DNA from: JASLBX01 sp036374175
GTDB taxonomy: Bacteria > Actinomycetota > Actinomycetes > Jiangellales > Jiangellaceae
Assembly: GCA_036374175.1 (NCBI GenBank)
Contig: DASUUH010000049.1
Span: 1 to 64,000, forward strand
Length of the DNA stretch: 64,000 nucleotides
Direction of reading: 5' to 3'
A model generated the notes under the pieces. It was not told the origin of the DNA. It ran no database searches and worked only from the letters and a program-made list of their open reading frames with translations. The first letter of the stretch is position 1. Each line of letters begins with the position of its first letter. Shown one piece after another: positions 8,317-16,212 of the stretch. The translations under genes and the position numbers were made by a program.

Positions 8317-9081
8317 GTGACGAGAAGTTTGGGAGAGCGGCCGCGGACGCTCGTAGTTGACTGCGGTGGCACCGGCATCAAGGCCACCGTGCTCGACGCT
8401 GCGGGACAACCGCTGTGCCCCCGGGTCAAGATGCGCACGCCGTATCCGTGCCCACCGGACGTGCTCCTCGATGCAATCGCTGAACTGATCATCCAGACCG
8501 AAACACCGTACGACCGTGCGTCCGTTGGGTTCCCGGGCATGGTCCGACATGGCATCGTCCACGCGACCCCGCATTACGTCACAGAGGCCGGCCCGTTCAC
8601 CGCGCGCGACCCCGACCTTGAGAAGCAGTGGGCCAGGCTCGATGTCCGAGCACTGATCGAAGACCGCTTCGGCGTGCCAACGCGAGTCCTGAACGACGCC
8701 GAGGTGGCCGGATTGGCTGTGATCGAGGGCAGGGGTTTCGAGGTGGTCTTCACACTGGGCACCGGATTGGGTTGTGCCCTATTCGACGAGGGCCGGCTGC
8801 TGCCCAAAATAGAGATCTCACACGCACCGTTCCATGGCGGGCAGACCTACGACGAGCAACTGGGCCATCACGCCCGGCGGCGGGTGGGTCCGAGGAGGTG
8901 GACCGGCCGGGTCGTCATGGCGCTGGACTCGCTACGGCCCGTGCTCGGTTGGGACCGCGCCTACGTCGGCGGTGGGGGTGCCCGTCATCTGACCGCCGAT
9001 CTGGGTCCGGATGTCACCATTGTGACGAACCAGTCCGGCTTGCTCGGCGGTGTCCGAATGTGGGACCTTCCTGAACCCTGA
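8317..9081 (+). CDS. ROK-family kinase, polyphosphate-glucokinase-like
   Basis: The 254-residue protein begins TLVVDCGGTGIKATVLD, the ATP/phosphate-binding motif of ROK kinases. It continues with VGFPGMVRHG, VLNDAEVAGLAV, TLGTGLGCALFDEGRLLP and YVGGGGARH in the order seen in polyphosphate glucokinases, which phosphorylate glucose with polyphosphate or ATP. The cysteine-rich zinc motif of NagC-type ROK proteins is absent, as in that subgroup. The start is GTG 8317. Its stop is immediately adjacent to the stop of the convergent ligase gene. Substrate specificity is inferred from similarity of motifs only. Confidence 0.8.
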   Translation: MTRSLGERPRTLVVDCGGTGIKATVLDAAGQPLCPRVKMRTPYPCPPDVLLDAIAELIIQTETPYDRASVGFPGMVRHGIVHATPHYVTEAGPFTARDPDLEKQWARLDVRALIEDRFGVPTRVLNDAEVAGLAVIEGRGFEVVFTLGTGLGCALFDEGRLLPKIEISHAPFHGGQTYDEQLGHHARRRVGPRRWTGRVVMALDSLRPVLGWDRAYVGGGGARHLTADLGPDVTIVTNQSGLLGGVRMWDLPEP

Positions 9082-10710
9082 TCAGTGCGGTAAGTGGATC
9101 ACATCGAGATCGTTGTGTGCGTAGGCATTCCGCAACGCCTTCTTGTCGAACTTGCCGACGCTTGTCTTTGGGATCTCCGGCACGTACGCCCAGCGTTCGG
9201 GCACCTGCCAGCCGGCGACCCGCTCGCTGAGAAAGCGGCGCAACTCATCAGGCGTGGCCTGCGAGCCTGGAGCGCTCACCACTACACCGAGCGGGCGCTC
9301 GCCCCAATGATCGTCCGGCACGCCGATCACGGCGGCTTCGGCCACGTCCGGGTGCGCCATGAGGTGACCTTCCAGTTCAACGGAACTGATCCATTCGCCA
9401 CCGGATTTGATCACGTCCTTGACCCGGTCAGTCAGCCGCAGGTAGCCGTCGGCAGTTATCGCACCGACGTCACCTGTGCGCAGCCAGCCTTCGTCGAACG
9501 CGTCGCTGTCCGGTTCGCGGTAGTAGGAGGCCGTCACCCATGGCCCACGGACTTCAAGCTCGCCCACGGATTGGCCGTCCCATGGCATTTCCTCGCCATC
9601 AGGTCCGATAAGCCGCGCTTCCACGGGTGCGACGAGCCGGCCCTGGGTCAGGCGGTAGCGCGTCCGCTCGGCGCCGGTAGACGTGATCGGTGGACGGCCG
9701 TAGGTGCCGAGCGGACTCGTCTCGGTCATTCCCCAGGCGTGCAGAAGCGTGATCCCGTGCCGGTCGTAAGCCTCCATGAGCGCTGGTGGGCAGGCCGACC
9801 CGCCGACAACCGCCTCCGTAAGCGAGGATATGTCGGCTTTCGGATCATCCTCGACGTGCCCGATAAGCCCCGCCCACACGGTCGGTACCCCGGCTGCCTT
9901 GTTCGGCAGCGCAGCGGAGATGAATTCAGCGAGCGCTTCGGGATTTAGGAACCGGTCGGGCATCGCCAGCGAGGCGCCGGTCAAAAAGGCTGCGTACGGC
10001 AGTCCCCAGGCCAGGACGTGAAATTGCGGCACGACGGCGAGCACGAGGTCGCTGGCTGACAGCGCGAAGCCGTCCGGCATGGCGACGCCCATCGAGTGCA
10101 GGTAGATCGACCGGTGGCTGTAGACCACACCTTTGGGGTGGCCAGTTGTGCCTGACGTGTAGCACATCGCCGCCGCTGCGCGCTCGTCCAGATCCGGCCA
10201 GTCGAAGCCGGCCGGCTGATCCGCGATCAGCCGGGCATAGTCGTGCACGGCGACGCCCGTACCCTCCAGGACGGACAGGTCGGCAGGACCGTTGACGATC
10301 ACGTGCTGCACTGTCCGCAAGCGCGGCAACAACTTGGCGAAAACGTCAAGCAGCGTGTTGTCGACGACGACGACCCGATCCTCGGCGTGGTTGGCGATGT
10401 ACGCCATCTGCTCGGGAAACAGCCGGATATTCAATGGGTGGAGCACCGCACCCATCGAGGGGACGGCGAGGTAGGCCTCGACGTGTTCAGTGTTGTTCCA
10501 CATGAATGTGGCGACCCGGTGTCCCGGCCGAACGCCGAGCGCGGTGAGTGCCGATGCAAGCCGGGCCGCATTGGCCGCAACCTCCCCGTATGACGACGAC
10601 CGGACTCCGTCTTCGGTGGCGGTCACCACGCGGCTGCTGGCGAACACTCGACCGCCATGGTGAAGAAGTCGCCGGACGAGCAGCGGCTCGTCCATCATCG
10701 TGCTCAACAC
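9082..10710 (-). CDS. Fatty acid/acyl-CoA ligase (AMP-forming)
   Basis: The 542-residue member of the adenylate-forming superfamily activates a carboxylic acid as acyl-AMP and then acyl-CoA. Visible motifs are AMCYTSGTTGHPKGVVYSH (P-loop), LLHAWGMTETSP (A5), DEGWLRTGDVGAITADGYLRLTDRVKDVIKSGGEW (A7-A8) and PKTSVGKFDKKALR with the catalytic Lys (A10). The sequence follows medium/long-chain fatty acid CoA ligases (FadD type). With the FadE5-like dehydrogenase and beta-oxidation genes elsewhere in the window it fits lipid use, but its precise acid is unknown. ATG codons near the start (M1, M5, M6) are all possible. Confidence 0.9.
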   Translation of the reverse strand: MLSTMMDEPLLVRRLLHHGGRVFASSRVVTATEDGVRSSSYGEVAANAARLASALTALGVRPGHRVATFMWNNTEHVEAYLAVPSMGAVLHPLNIRLFPEQMAYIANHAEDRVVVVDNTLLDVFAKLLPRLRTVQHVIVNGPADLSVLEGTGVAVHDYARLIADQPAGFDWPDLDERAAAAMCYTSGTTGHPKGVVYSHRSIYLHSMGVAMPDGFALSASDLVLAVVPQFHVLAWGLPYAAFLTGASLAMPDRFLNPEALAEFISAALPNKAAGVPTVWAGLIGHVEDDPKADISSLTEAVVGGSACPPALMEAYDRHGITLLHAWGMTETSPLGTYGRPPITSTGAERTRYRLTQGRLVAPVEARLIGPDGEEMPWDGQSVGELEVRGPWVTASYYREPDSDAFDEGWLRTGDVGAITADGYLRLTDRVKDVIKSGGEWISSVELEGHLMAHPDVAEAAVIGVPDDHWGERPLGVVVSAPGSQATPDELRRFLSERVAGWQVPERWAYVPEIPKTSVGKFDKKALRNAYAHNDLDVIHLPH

Positions 10711-10847
10711 GGGCAGAAGCCTCCCCTACTGACCCACCCGCCCGGGCAGATGCGGTTCACAGGCCGCCGTTGGCAAGAGCTGGAACTTCTTACCATGCAC
10801 CACATCCGGCGATTGTGGAAGAGGCGGACGAACTGGAAACGCTGCCA

Positions 10848-11651
10848 CTACGTCGGCCACCCGGTCGCCACCGGACGCGGGATCGGCCACCTGCGATGCT
10901 CCAACGCCGGATTGCGCGCTCGGACGGACGAGATGCGGTTCTTGTCCATCCGGCCAATGGCGATGCCCTCGTCTTCACCCAACGAAAAGACGGCCACGCC
11001 CAGTGGGTCGATCAGGGCGCTCTGGCCGCAGTACTGGCGGCCGCACTGCGCAGCAGCGGCGACGTACACCGTGTTCTCGATAGCGCGGGCCCGCAGCAAG
11101 GTCAACCAGTGGTCCTCCTTGAGCGGGCCCCGGACCCACGCTGCCGGTACGGCCAGCACAGTGGCCCCTGCGTCGACGAGCGCCCGCGCATGCTCAGGGA
11201 ACCGCAGGTCATAACACGTCATCAGGCCCACGGCCAGCTCACCCACGGGAACCACGGTCGCGGCAAGCTCACCAGGCTGGAGCCGATCCGACTCGCGGTA
11301 TCCGAACGAGTCGTACAGGTGGATCTTGCGGTACGCGGCGAGGAGCGTCCCGTCAGAGCCGACGGCGACGAGCGTGTTGTACGGCCGGTCGGGGTCACCG
11401 GACTTTTCGAACATCCCGCCGATCACGACGGCGCCCGTCCGCCGGCCTAGTTGCATGAGCGCTGCCACAAAGGGCCCTTCGAGATTCTGCGCCGCGGGGC
11501 CCAGCGGGGTATCGACCGGCCCGAAATCGTGCATTACCGCTTCCGGCAGAATGATCAGGTCGGCTGTGACGCCACCGGTGAGCCGGTTGATCTCGGCGAT
11601 GTTCGCAGCTGGGTCCAGTCCGGCGGCAAGCTGGACGAGGGCGACGCGCAT
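10848..11651 (-). CDS. Carbon-nitrogen hydrolase (nitrilase superfamily)
   Basis: The 267-residue protein from ATG 11651 carries the superfamily triad: Glu 37 in LIILPEAVMHDFG, Lys 109 in AAYRKIHLYDSFG and Cys 146 in GLMTCYDLRFPEHA. It therefore hydrolyses an amide, probably of the omega-amidase/Nit family (deaminated glutathione, alpha-ketoglutaramate), given KIHLYD and CYDLRFPE. The substrate is not proven. It is cytoplasmic. It starts 51 bases from the divergent MobA-like gene, so the two share a promoter region. Confidence 0.9.
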   Translation of the reverse strand: MRVALVQLAAGLDPAANIAEINRLTGGVTADLIILPEAVMHDFGPVDTPLGPAAQNLEGPFVAALMQLGRRTGAVVIGGMFEKSGDPDRPYNTLVAVGSDGTLLAAYRKIHLYDSFGYRESDRLQPGELAATVVPVGELAVGLMTCYDLRFPEHARALVDAGATVLAVPAAWVRGPLKEDHWLTLLRARAIENTVYVAAAAQCGRQYCGQSALIDPLGVAVFSLGEDEGIAIGRMDKNRISSVRARNPALEHRRWPIPRPVATGWPT

Positions 11652-11702
11652 GTGACCATCATCGCGCAGACTAGGTACGTGTCCGCTGAAAACGAGGCGC
11701 CG

Positions 11703-12260
11703 ATGTGGGACGCCATTGTCGTCGCAGGCGGGCTGGGGCAACGGCTCGGCGGGCGCGACAAGCCGGCGCTCGAGGTAGCGGGCCGCTCGTTGCTTGAGAT
11801 CGCCCTCGAGGCAGTCCATGCCGCACGTCATGCCGTCGTGGTCGGTCCCCGGCGGGCCGTTGACCGGCCGGTTCGCTGGACCCGTGAAGAGCCGCCGGGT
11901 GGTGGCCCATTAGCGGCGCTTGCCGCCGGCCTGCGCGCGCTGCCGTCCGGCGCGCACGTCGTCGCCGTGCTCGCCGCCGACCTGCCGGCGATCGACGCCG
12001 CCACAATTCATACGCTGGTGCGGGCTGTCGAGGATGACGGCGTGGTCGCCGTCGACTCCTCCGGCCACCGGCAACCTTTGCTGGCCGCCTACCGGATTGC
12101 GGCGCTTCAGGACGCTCTTGCCACCATTGGCGAACCCCACGGCCAGTCGATGCATCGGTTGCTCGACGCGCTGAAACTGGCCACCCTCGACGTCGGCAAC
12201 GCCGCTGAGGACATCGACACCCCGGGCGATCTCGCCCGCTGGCAGGAAGGATCATCGTGA
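11703..12260 (+). CDS. MobA-like nucleotidyltransferase (molybdenum cofactor guanylyltransferase type)
   Basis: The 185-residue protein starts MWDAIVVAGGLGQRLGGRDKPA, the nucleotide-binding signature of the MobA/NTP-transferase fold, followed by PPGGGPLAALAAGLRAL and VAVLAADLPAID (metal-binding Asp). It probably attaches GMP to molybdopterin, but other NTP transferases share these motifs. The stop overlaps the next start (GTGA), and the partner is a DUF6457 protein, a pairing common in actinobacteria that supports the molybdenum-cofactor link. Confidence 0.75.
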   Translation: MWDAIVVAGGLGQRLGGRDKPALEVAGRSLLEIALEAVHAARHAVVVGPRRAVDRPVRWTREEPPGGGPLAALAAGLRALPSGAHVVAVLAADLPAIDAATIHTLVRAVEDDGVVAVDSSGHRQPLLAAYRIAALQDALATIGEPHGQSMHRLLDALKLATLDVGNAAEDIDTPGDLARWQEGSS

Positions 12261-12511
12261 TCAAGGACTGGGTGACCGAATTGTGCGCCGCGCTCGACGT
12301 TCCGGCCGATGCCGTCGACGTGGCCGCGCTGCTCGACCTGGCCAAGGACGCCGCACATCACGTCGAGCGGCCGGCCGCGCCGATAACGACCTACATCGTT
12401 GGACTTGCCGCCGGTAGGGCAGGCGGCGATGCGGCGGCGATCGCCGACCTCACCGAGCGGGCCACCCGGCTGGCGCGCGGTTGGGGGACGCGCGCCTCGG
12501 GCGACGATTGA
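12257..12511 (+). CDS. DUF6457 domain protein, 84 aa
   Basis: A small protein beginning with GTG that overlaps the MobA-like gene by 4 bases. It has the actinobacterial DUF6457 pattern: WVTELCAALDV, LLDLAKDAAHHVERPAAPIT, TYIVGLAAGRAG. It is all-helical and cytoplasmic. Family members sit beside mobA or formate-dehydrogenase accessory genes, so a helper role in molybdoenzyme maturation is likely but unproven. Confidence 0.8.
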   Translation: MIKDWVTELCAALDVPADAVDVAALLDLAKDAAHHVERPAAPITTYIVGLAAGRAGGDAAAIADLTERATRLARGWGTRASGDD

Positions 12512-12530
12512 TCCGCTAGGTTCGGGCGTC

Positions 12531-13583
12531 ATGGCAATGGAGGGCTCCGTCCGACTACCGGTCAGTGACGTCCATCCGCTTTACCGGATCGCTCGCCGGC
12601 TGTTGCTGGCGGTGAGCTTCCTGTTCTTGGCCGCGGCGATCGTGTGGCTGACTCCGGGCTACACCGACGAGGTCGACGGCGACGTCACCTTCCCCGACGC
12701 GCTGTACCTAGCGACGGTCAGCCTGTCCACAACGGGCTACGGTGATATCACACCGGTCACGCCCGGCGCCCGCGCGGTCCACACCATGCTGATCACTCCC
12801 CTTCGAGTGCTGTTCCTGATCGTCCTGATCGGCACCACCGTCGAGACGCTCGCCACCCACACGCGCGAGCAGTTCAGAATCAACCGATGGAGGAAGACGT
12901 TGCGCGATCACACCGTCGTCGTCGGGTACGGCGTCAAGGGGCGCAGCGCCATCGCAACGCTGCTGGACAATGGCGTGCCGCGAGACAAGATCGTGGTCGT
13001 CGACCCCAACCAGCTCGCGGCGAACGAGGCGACCGACAAGGGGCTGTCCTCCATCGTCGGCGACGCCACCCGAGCGGAGATCTTGAACCGCGCCGAAGTA
13101 GCCACGGCCAAACGGGTTGTCGTGACGACCGATCGCGATGACACGAACGTCCTGGTCACCCTGACCGCCAGGCAGCTCAATGCCGATGCAGAGGTCAGCG
13201 TGGCCGTGCGTGAGGCAGAGAACGCAGAGCTGGTGCGGCACAGCGGAGCCAACACGGTGGTGCCATCATCGGACGCGGTCGGACGGATCCTCGGCCTGTC
13301 CGCCATCAGCCCGCCCCTCGGTCACGTGCTTGAAGACCTGCTGGCCACCGGTGAGGGCCTGGAGGTCGCCGAGCGCGACGTCACCCCACGCGAAGAGGGT
13401 CGGACGACCAAGCAGATCGACGATGTGGTCCTCGCGGTGATCCGCGACGGCAATCTGCTGCCGTTCCACTCCCCCGCGATAGGTCATCTGGTCCGAGGCG
13501 ATCGGATCATCGTCGTACGGTCGGCCGAGACGTTGCCGTGGGCGCCGCGCGCGGAGTTCGAAGCCGCGAGCGAGGAGGACTGA
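12531..13583 (+). CDS. Two-TM potassium channel with RCK (TrkA-N) domain
   Basis: The 350-residue protein has a first helix (about 23-42), a pore loop with the selectivity filter TTGYGD (67-72), and a second helix (about 85-105). A cytoplasmic RCK domain follows with the Rossmann motif VVVGYGVKGRSAI and VVDPNQLAANEATDKGL, then VPSSDAVGRILGL and a TrkA-C-like end. It would form a tetrameric ligand-gated K+ channel. ATG 12531 is chosen; a second ATG lies two codons later. Its TGA overlaps the ATG of the quinone oxidoreductase. Confidence 0.9.
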   Translation: MAMEGSVRLPVSDVHPLYRIARRLLLAVSFLFLAAAIVWLTPGYTDEVDGDVTFPDALYLATVSLSTTGYGDITPVTPGARAVHTMLITPLRVLFLIVLIGTTVETLATHTREQFRINRWRKTLRDHTVVVGYGVKGRSAIATLLDNGVPRDKIVVVDPNQLAANEATDKGLSSIVGDATRAEILNRAEVATAKRVVVTTDRDDTNVLVTLTARQLNADAEVSVAVREAENAELVRHSGANTVVPSSDAVGRILGLSAISPPLGHVLEDLLATGEGLEVAERDVTPREEGRTTKQIDDVVLAVIRDGNLLPFHSPAIGHLVRGDRIIVVRSAETLPWAPRAEFEAASEED

Positions 13584-14581
13584 TGCATGCCGTGGTCGTG
13601 AGCGAGCCGGGCGGCCCGGAGGTAATGTCGTGGCGGGAGGTGCCTGATCCGGTCGCTGCACCCGGCGAGGTCGTGCTCGACGTGGCTGCCACGGCGGTGA
13701 ACCGGCCTGACCTGCTGCAACGGCAGGGGTTCTACCCGCCGCCGCCCGGCGCGTCGGAATGGCTCGGGCTGGAGTGCAGCGGCACGATTGCGCACGTCGG
13801 CGACCGAGTGCGGGGCTGGACGGTAGGTGACCGGGTATGCGCATTGCTGGCCGGCGGTGGGTACGCCGAACGGGTCGCTGTTCCCGCCGGGCAGTTGCTG
13901 CCCGTACCGGACGGCGTTGATCTGGTCAGCGCAGCCGCCCTTCCCGAGGTGTTCTGCACAGTTTGGGCGAACGTGTTCATGACGGCCTCACTACGGCCCG
14001 GCGAGGTACTCCTGGTGCACGGTGGCGCGGGTGGCATCGGCACGGCCGCGATTCAGCTTGGTGTTGCCGTCGGTGCGACTGTTGCAACAACGGCCGGCTC
14101 AGCGGAGAAGCTGGCCCGCTGTCGGGAGTTGGGCGCGAGTATCTTGATCAACTATCGGACGGAGGCTTTCGAGGACGTGGTCCGCGAAGTCACGGACGGG
14201 CACGGCGCCGACGTGATCCTTGACGTGATCGGGGCGAAGTACCTGGCTCGCAATCTCGCAGCGTTGGCAACGAACGGGCGCTTACTCGTGATCGGCCTGC
14301 AGGGTGGTCGGCGCGCGGAGTTGGACTTGAATGCGCTGCTCACCAAGCGGGCGGCGATCATCGCTACCACCCTTCGCTGGCGCCCGGTGGCCGAGAAGGC
14401 GACGATCATCGCTGCAGTACGTGAACACGTCTGGCCGCTGCTCGAGTCCGGTGATGTGCGGCCCGTTATCGACCGCGTCCTACCGATAGCTGAGATTGCT
14501 GAAGCACATCGGGTGGTCGAGGCCGGCGAGCACGTCGGCAAGGTCGTGCTCACGATGCCGGCAGGAGACGTGCCGACCTGA
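13583..14581 (+). CDS. Zinc-less quinone oxidoreductase (MDR family)
   Basis: The 332-residue protein is a medium-chain reductase of the PIG3/QOR type, using NAD(P)H to reduce quinones or enones. The sequence shows VAATAVNRPDLLQRQGFYPPPPG (substrate side), GLECSGTI, LLVHGGAGGIGTAAIQLG (nucleotide binding) and ILDVIGAKYLARNLAAL. There are no structural zinc cysteines. The start overlaps the channel stop (TGATG) and has GAGGAGG upstream, so it is translated with the channel gene. Confidence 0.9.
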   Translation: MHAVVVSEPGGPEVMSWREVPDPVAAPGEVVLDVAATAVNRPDLLQRQGFYPPPPGASEWLGLECSGTIAHVGDRVRGWTVGDRVCALLAGGGYAERVAVPAGQLLPVPDGVDLVSAAALPEVFCTVWANVFMTASLRPGEVLLVHGGAGGIGTAAIQLGVAVGATVATTAGSAEKLARCRELGASILINYRTEAFEDVVREVTDGHGADVILDVIGAKYLARNLAALATNGRLLVIGLQGGRRAELDLNALLTKRAAIIATTLRWRPVAEKATIIAAVREHVWPLLESGDVRPVIDRVLPIAEIAEAHRVVEAGEHVGKVVLTMPAGDVPT

Positions 14582-14641
14582 CCTTTGCCCGCTGAGAACG
14601 GGGCGCGTCGGGCGGCTTCCGAAGTGTCATAGTCTGCGAGC

Positions 14642-15175
14642 GTGCCTCGACGTCCCGCTGATGGCAGGCCTGTGATCCGGCGTGAGACCGTCCGGGTGTT
14701 GATGATCGACCCGGCGAACCGGGTGCTGCTCTTTGAGGACAGTGACCCTGGGCTGCCGTCCCGCCCGACGTTCTGGATCACCCCCGGCGGCGGTATCGAC
14801 CCGGGTGAGACTCCTGCGGAAGCTGCCGTGCGCGAGGTCGCTGAAGAGACCGGCCATGTGCTGGAGCCCACGACCCTGCGCGGCCCGATCGCCGCCCGTC
14901 ACGTCGTGCACGGTTACAGCGACAAGATCGTTGAGCAACGCGAGATTTTCTACCTGGTGCGGGTGGCGCCATTCAGCGTCGTGACTGACGGGCACACCGA
15001 GGATGAACAGTTGTCGATGCTCGGTCACCGCTGGTGGCCCGTGACCGAGTTGCGAATGACTCGTGAGCGGATCTGGCCGACCGACCTGCACCGGTTGGCG
15101 TCCGCGGTCGTCGAAGGCCGTCCGTTGCCAGTGGAACTCTCTGCAGCCGAGGAGTCGACCGTCCCTGCTTCGTAG
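14642..15175 (+). CDS. Nudix hydrolase
   Basis: The 177-residue protein has the complete Nudix box in PGGGIDPGETPAEAAVREVA followed by EETGHV (pattern GX5EX7REUXEEXGU), so it hydrolyses a nucleoside diphosphate linked to another group. The start is GTG 14642 (PRRPADGRPVIRRETVRVL). The region RGPIAARHVVHGYSDKIVEQREIFY is like that of actinobacterial Nudix proteins of unknown substrate. It is an isolated gene followed by decayed DNA. Confidence 0.85.
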   Translation: MPRRPADGRPVIRRETVRVLMIDPANRVLLFEDSDPGLPSRPTFWITPGGGIDPGETPAEAAVREVAEETGHVLEPTTLRGPIAARHVVHGYSDKIVEQREIFYLVRVAPFSVVTDGHTEDEQLSMLGHRWWPVTELRMTRERIWPTDLHRLASAVVEGRPLPVELSAAEESTVPAS

Positions 15176-15274
15176 CCTTCCTCAACCCGACTTGTCCGGG
15201 CGAGCGGCCTCTCGTCCCCAGCTCACAAACTTGTCCGGCCGGACACGCGGGCAAGGTGGGTCGGGCTGGCCGGC

Positions 15275-15643
15275 TTGACTGCCGAACTAACGGGTTGGTT
15301 TGCCACCCCATGGCGGCGAACGAACGGCCGCGCGACGAGCTCTCTATCAAAAGTGGCACTCGCGCTGACGACGCCGGGGGTGGACGTTCACCAGGTGGTG
15401 CAAAGCCAGCGCACCGCCACCATCCGGCACCTGCAGGAGTTGACCCGGCTCAAGGCGGATGCGAACGAGCAGAACGACACCGCGTGGCTGCTCGTCCTCG
15501 ACGCCATGATCTTCCGCGCCGAGGCCGAAGTCCGGTGGCTCGACCACTCCGAGACCCGGCTGGCACGCTCGCGGACCCGCCGCGCCACGCCGGCGCCATC
15601 ATCGACGTCCGCTGACGAGATCCCCGCCGAGGTGAACGAATGA
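15275..15643 (+). pseudogene. PadR-family regulator, C-terminal part only
   Basis: The frame encodes, from about residue 25, KVALALTTPGVDVHQVVQSQ and TIRHLQELTRLKA, LLVLDAMIFRAEAEVRWLD. This is the C-terminal dimerisation helix pair of PadR-family repressors. The winged-helix DNA-binding domain is missing; the preceding residues are unrelated. The stop TGA overlaps an ATG (GAATGA), the usual coupling of PadR regulators to the ABC-transporter genes they control. This is therefore the surviving tail of a deleted regulator. Confidence 0.6.
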
Positions 15644-15812
15644 AGGCCAAACACGCTGGCAGAGCTGCTCAACCGCAGCCGAGTCCCCGGTTATCGAACT
15701 TCGCAGCGTCACCCGAATTCATGGTGACGGACCGACTGCCGTCCACGCCCTTCGCGGCATAAGCCTCAGCGTCCGGCCGAGCCGGCTACCGGTAATCAGG
15801 AGGGCTACTTGA
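15640..15812 (+). pseudogene. ABC-transporter ATPase remnant (LolD/MacB type N-terminus)
   Basis: An ATG overlapping the PadR stop begins one frame, but the recognisable protein lies in the next frame from about 15678: AAESPVIELRSVTRIHGDGP and TAVHALRGISLSVRP. This is the N-terminus of a LolD/MacB-like ATPase up to the residues just before Walker A, after which it runs into unrelated sequence and a stop at 15810. It thus has a frameshift and is truncated before any catalytic motif. With the PadR tail it marks a deleted PadR-ABC operon. Confidence 0.65.
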
Positions 15813-15920
15813 CGTGCGAAACATAGTGGCGTCAACCGCCTGCGACATGGAAAGATGCTCTGAGCTGCAGCGACGCGGGGGCGTCGGTGCAGTGCTAACA
15901 AACACACGGGGGATACGAAC

Positions 15921-15977
15921 GTGACCAATCCTATTGCCGCGCAGATTTCCGACCACGAACCCTGGGAAGTGACATGA
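15921..15977 (+). CDS. Possible 18-codon leader ORF
   Basis: GTG 15921 is preceded by GGGGGA and reads MTNPIAAQISDHEPWEVT before TGA. The TGA overlaps the ATG of the next mini-ORF (ATGA). The good ribosome binding site and the overlap are the only support. I do not recognise the peptide; translational coupling is the likely purpose if it is real. Confidence 0.3.
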   Translation: MTNPIAAQISDHEPWEVT

Positions 15978-16108
15978 ACGCCGCCGACCGGCGGAGGGCT
16001 CAAGAGCTCGCCCGCCGGCGCACCCGCGAAGTCCTGGCACTGCGGCGCGCCGCCGCAGCACGCGATCCGCAGCCGCGCCAGGCAAAGCCGCCGCCCCCGC
16101 CGCGTTGA
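15974..16108 (+). CDS. Possible 44-aa arginine-rich small protein
   Basis: It starts at ATG 15974, overlapping the stop of the 18-codon ORF, and ends at the edge of the hairpin repeat. The product is a single highly basic helix (DRRRAQELARRRTREVLALR and RAAAARD) followed by a proline-rich tail. Such short basic helices occur in integrative-element or phage accessory proteins and in RNA/DNA-binding small proteins. There is no database-level recognition. The neighbourhood is decayed, so it may be a fossil. Confidence 0.35.
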   Translation: MNAADRRRAQELARRRTREVLALRRAAAARDPQPRQAKPPPPPR

Positions 16109-16164
16109 TCATGGCCGTTCCGTGGTTCCCGCCGACCGTTTACCACGATTCGCCCATGATCAAC
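16104..16164. repeat. Hairpin repeat, family B (GTTGATCATGG arms)
   Basis: The outer arms GTTGATCATGG (16104-16114) and CCATGATCAAC (16154-16164) pair perfectly. After a symmetric 6/6-base internal loop, an inner stem CGTGGT/ACCACG (16121-16126 and 16142-16147) closes a 15-base loop. Read on the minus strand it begins GTTGATCATGGGCGAAT, identical over these 17 bases to the plus strand of the element at 30256-30317, while the inner stem differs. It lies between the mini-ORFs and the end of the GNAT gene. Confidence 0.8.
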
Positions 16165-16212
16165 GCCGAGAAGTGCTCGACGTACGAGAAGTGATCAACG
16201 TAGAGGAGTGCT
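16159..16212. repeat. Three short tandem repeats of about 16-19 bp
   Basis: Three imperfect units lie end to end: ATCAACGCCGAGAAGTGCT, CGACGTACGAGAAGTG and ATCAACGTAGAGGAGTGCT. The first overlaps the right arm of the adjacent hairpin and the last runs into the stop codon and final codons of the GNAT gene. The units share GA(A/G)AGTG or GAGGAGTG. It looks like a small minisatellite grown from the hairpin flank. Confidence 0.55.
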
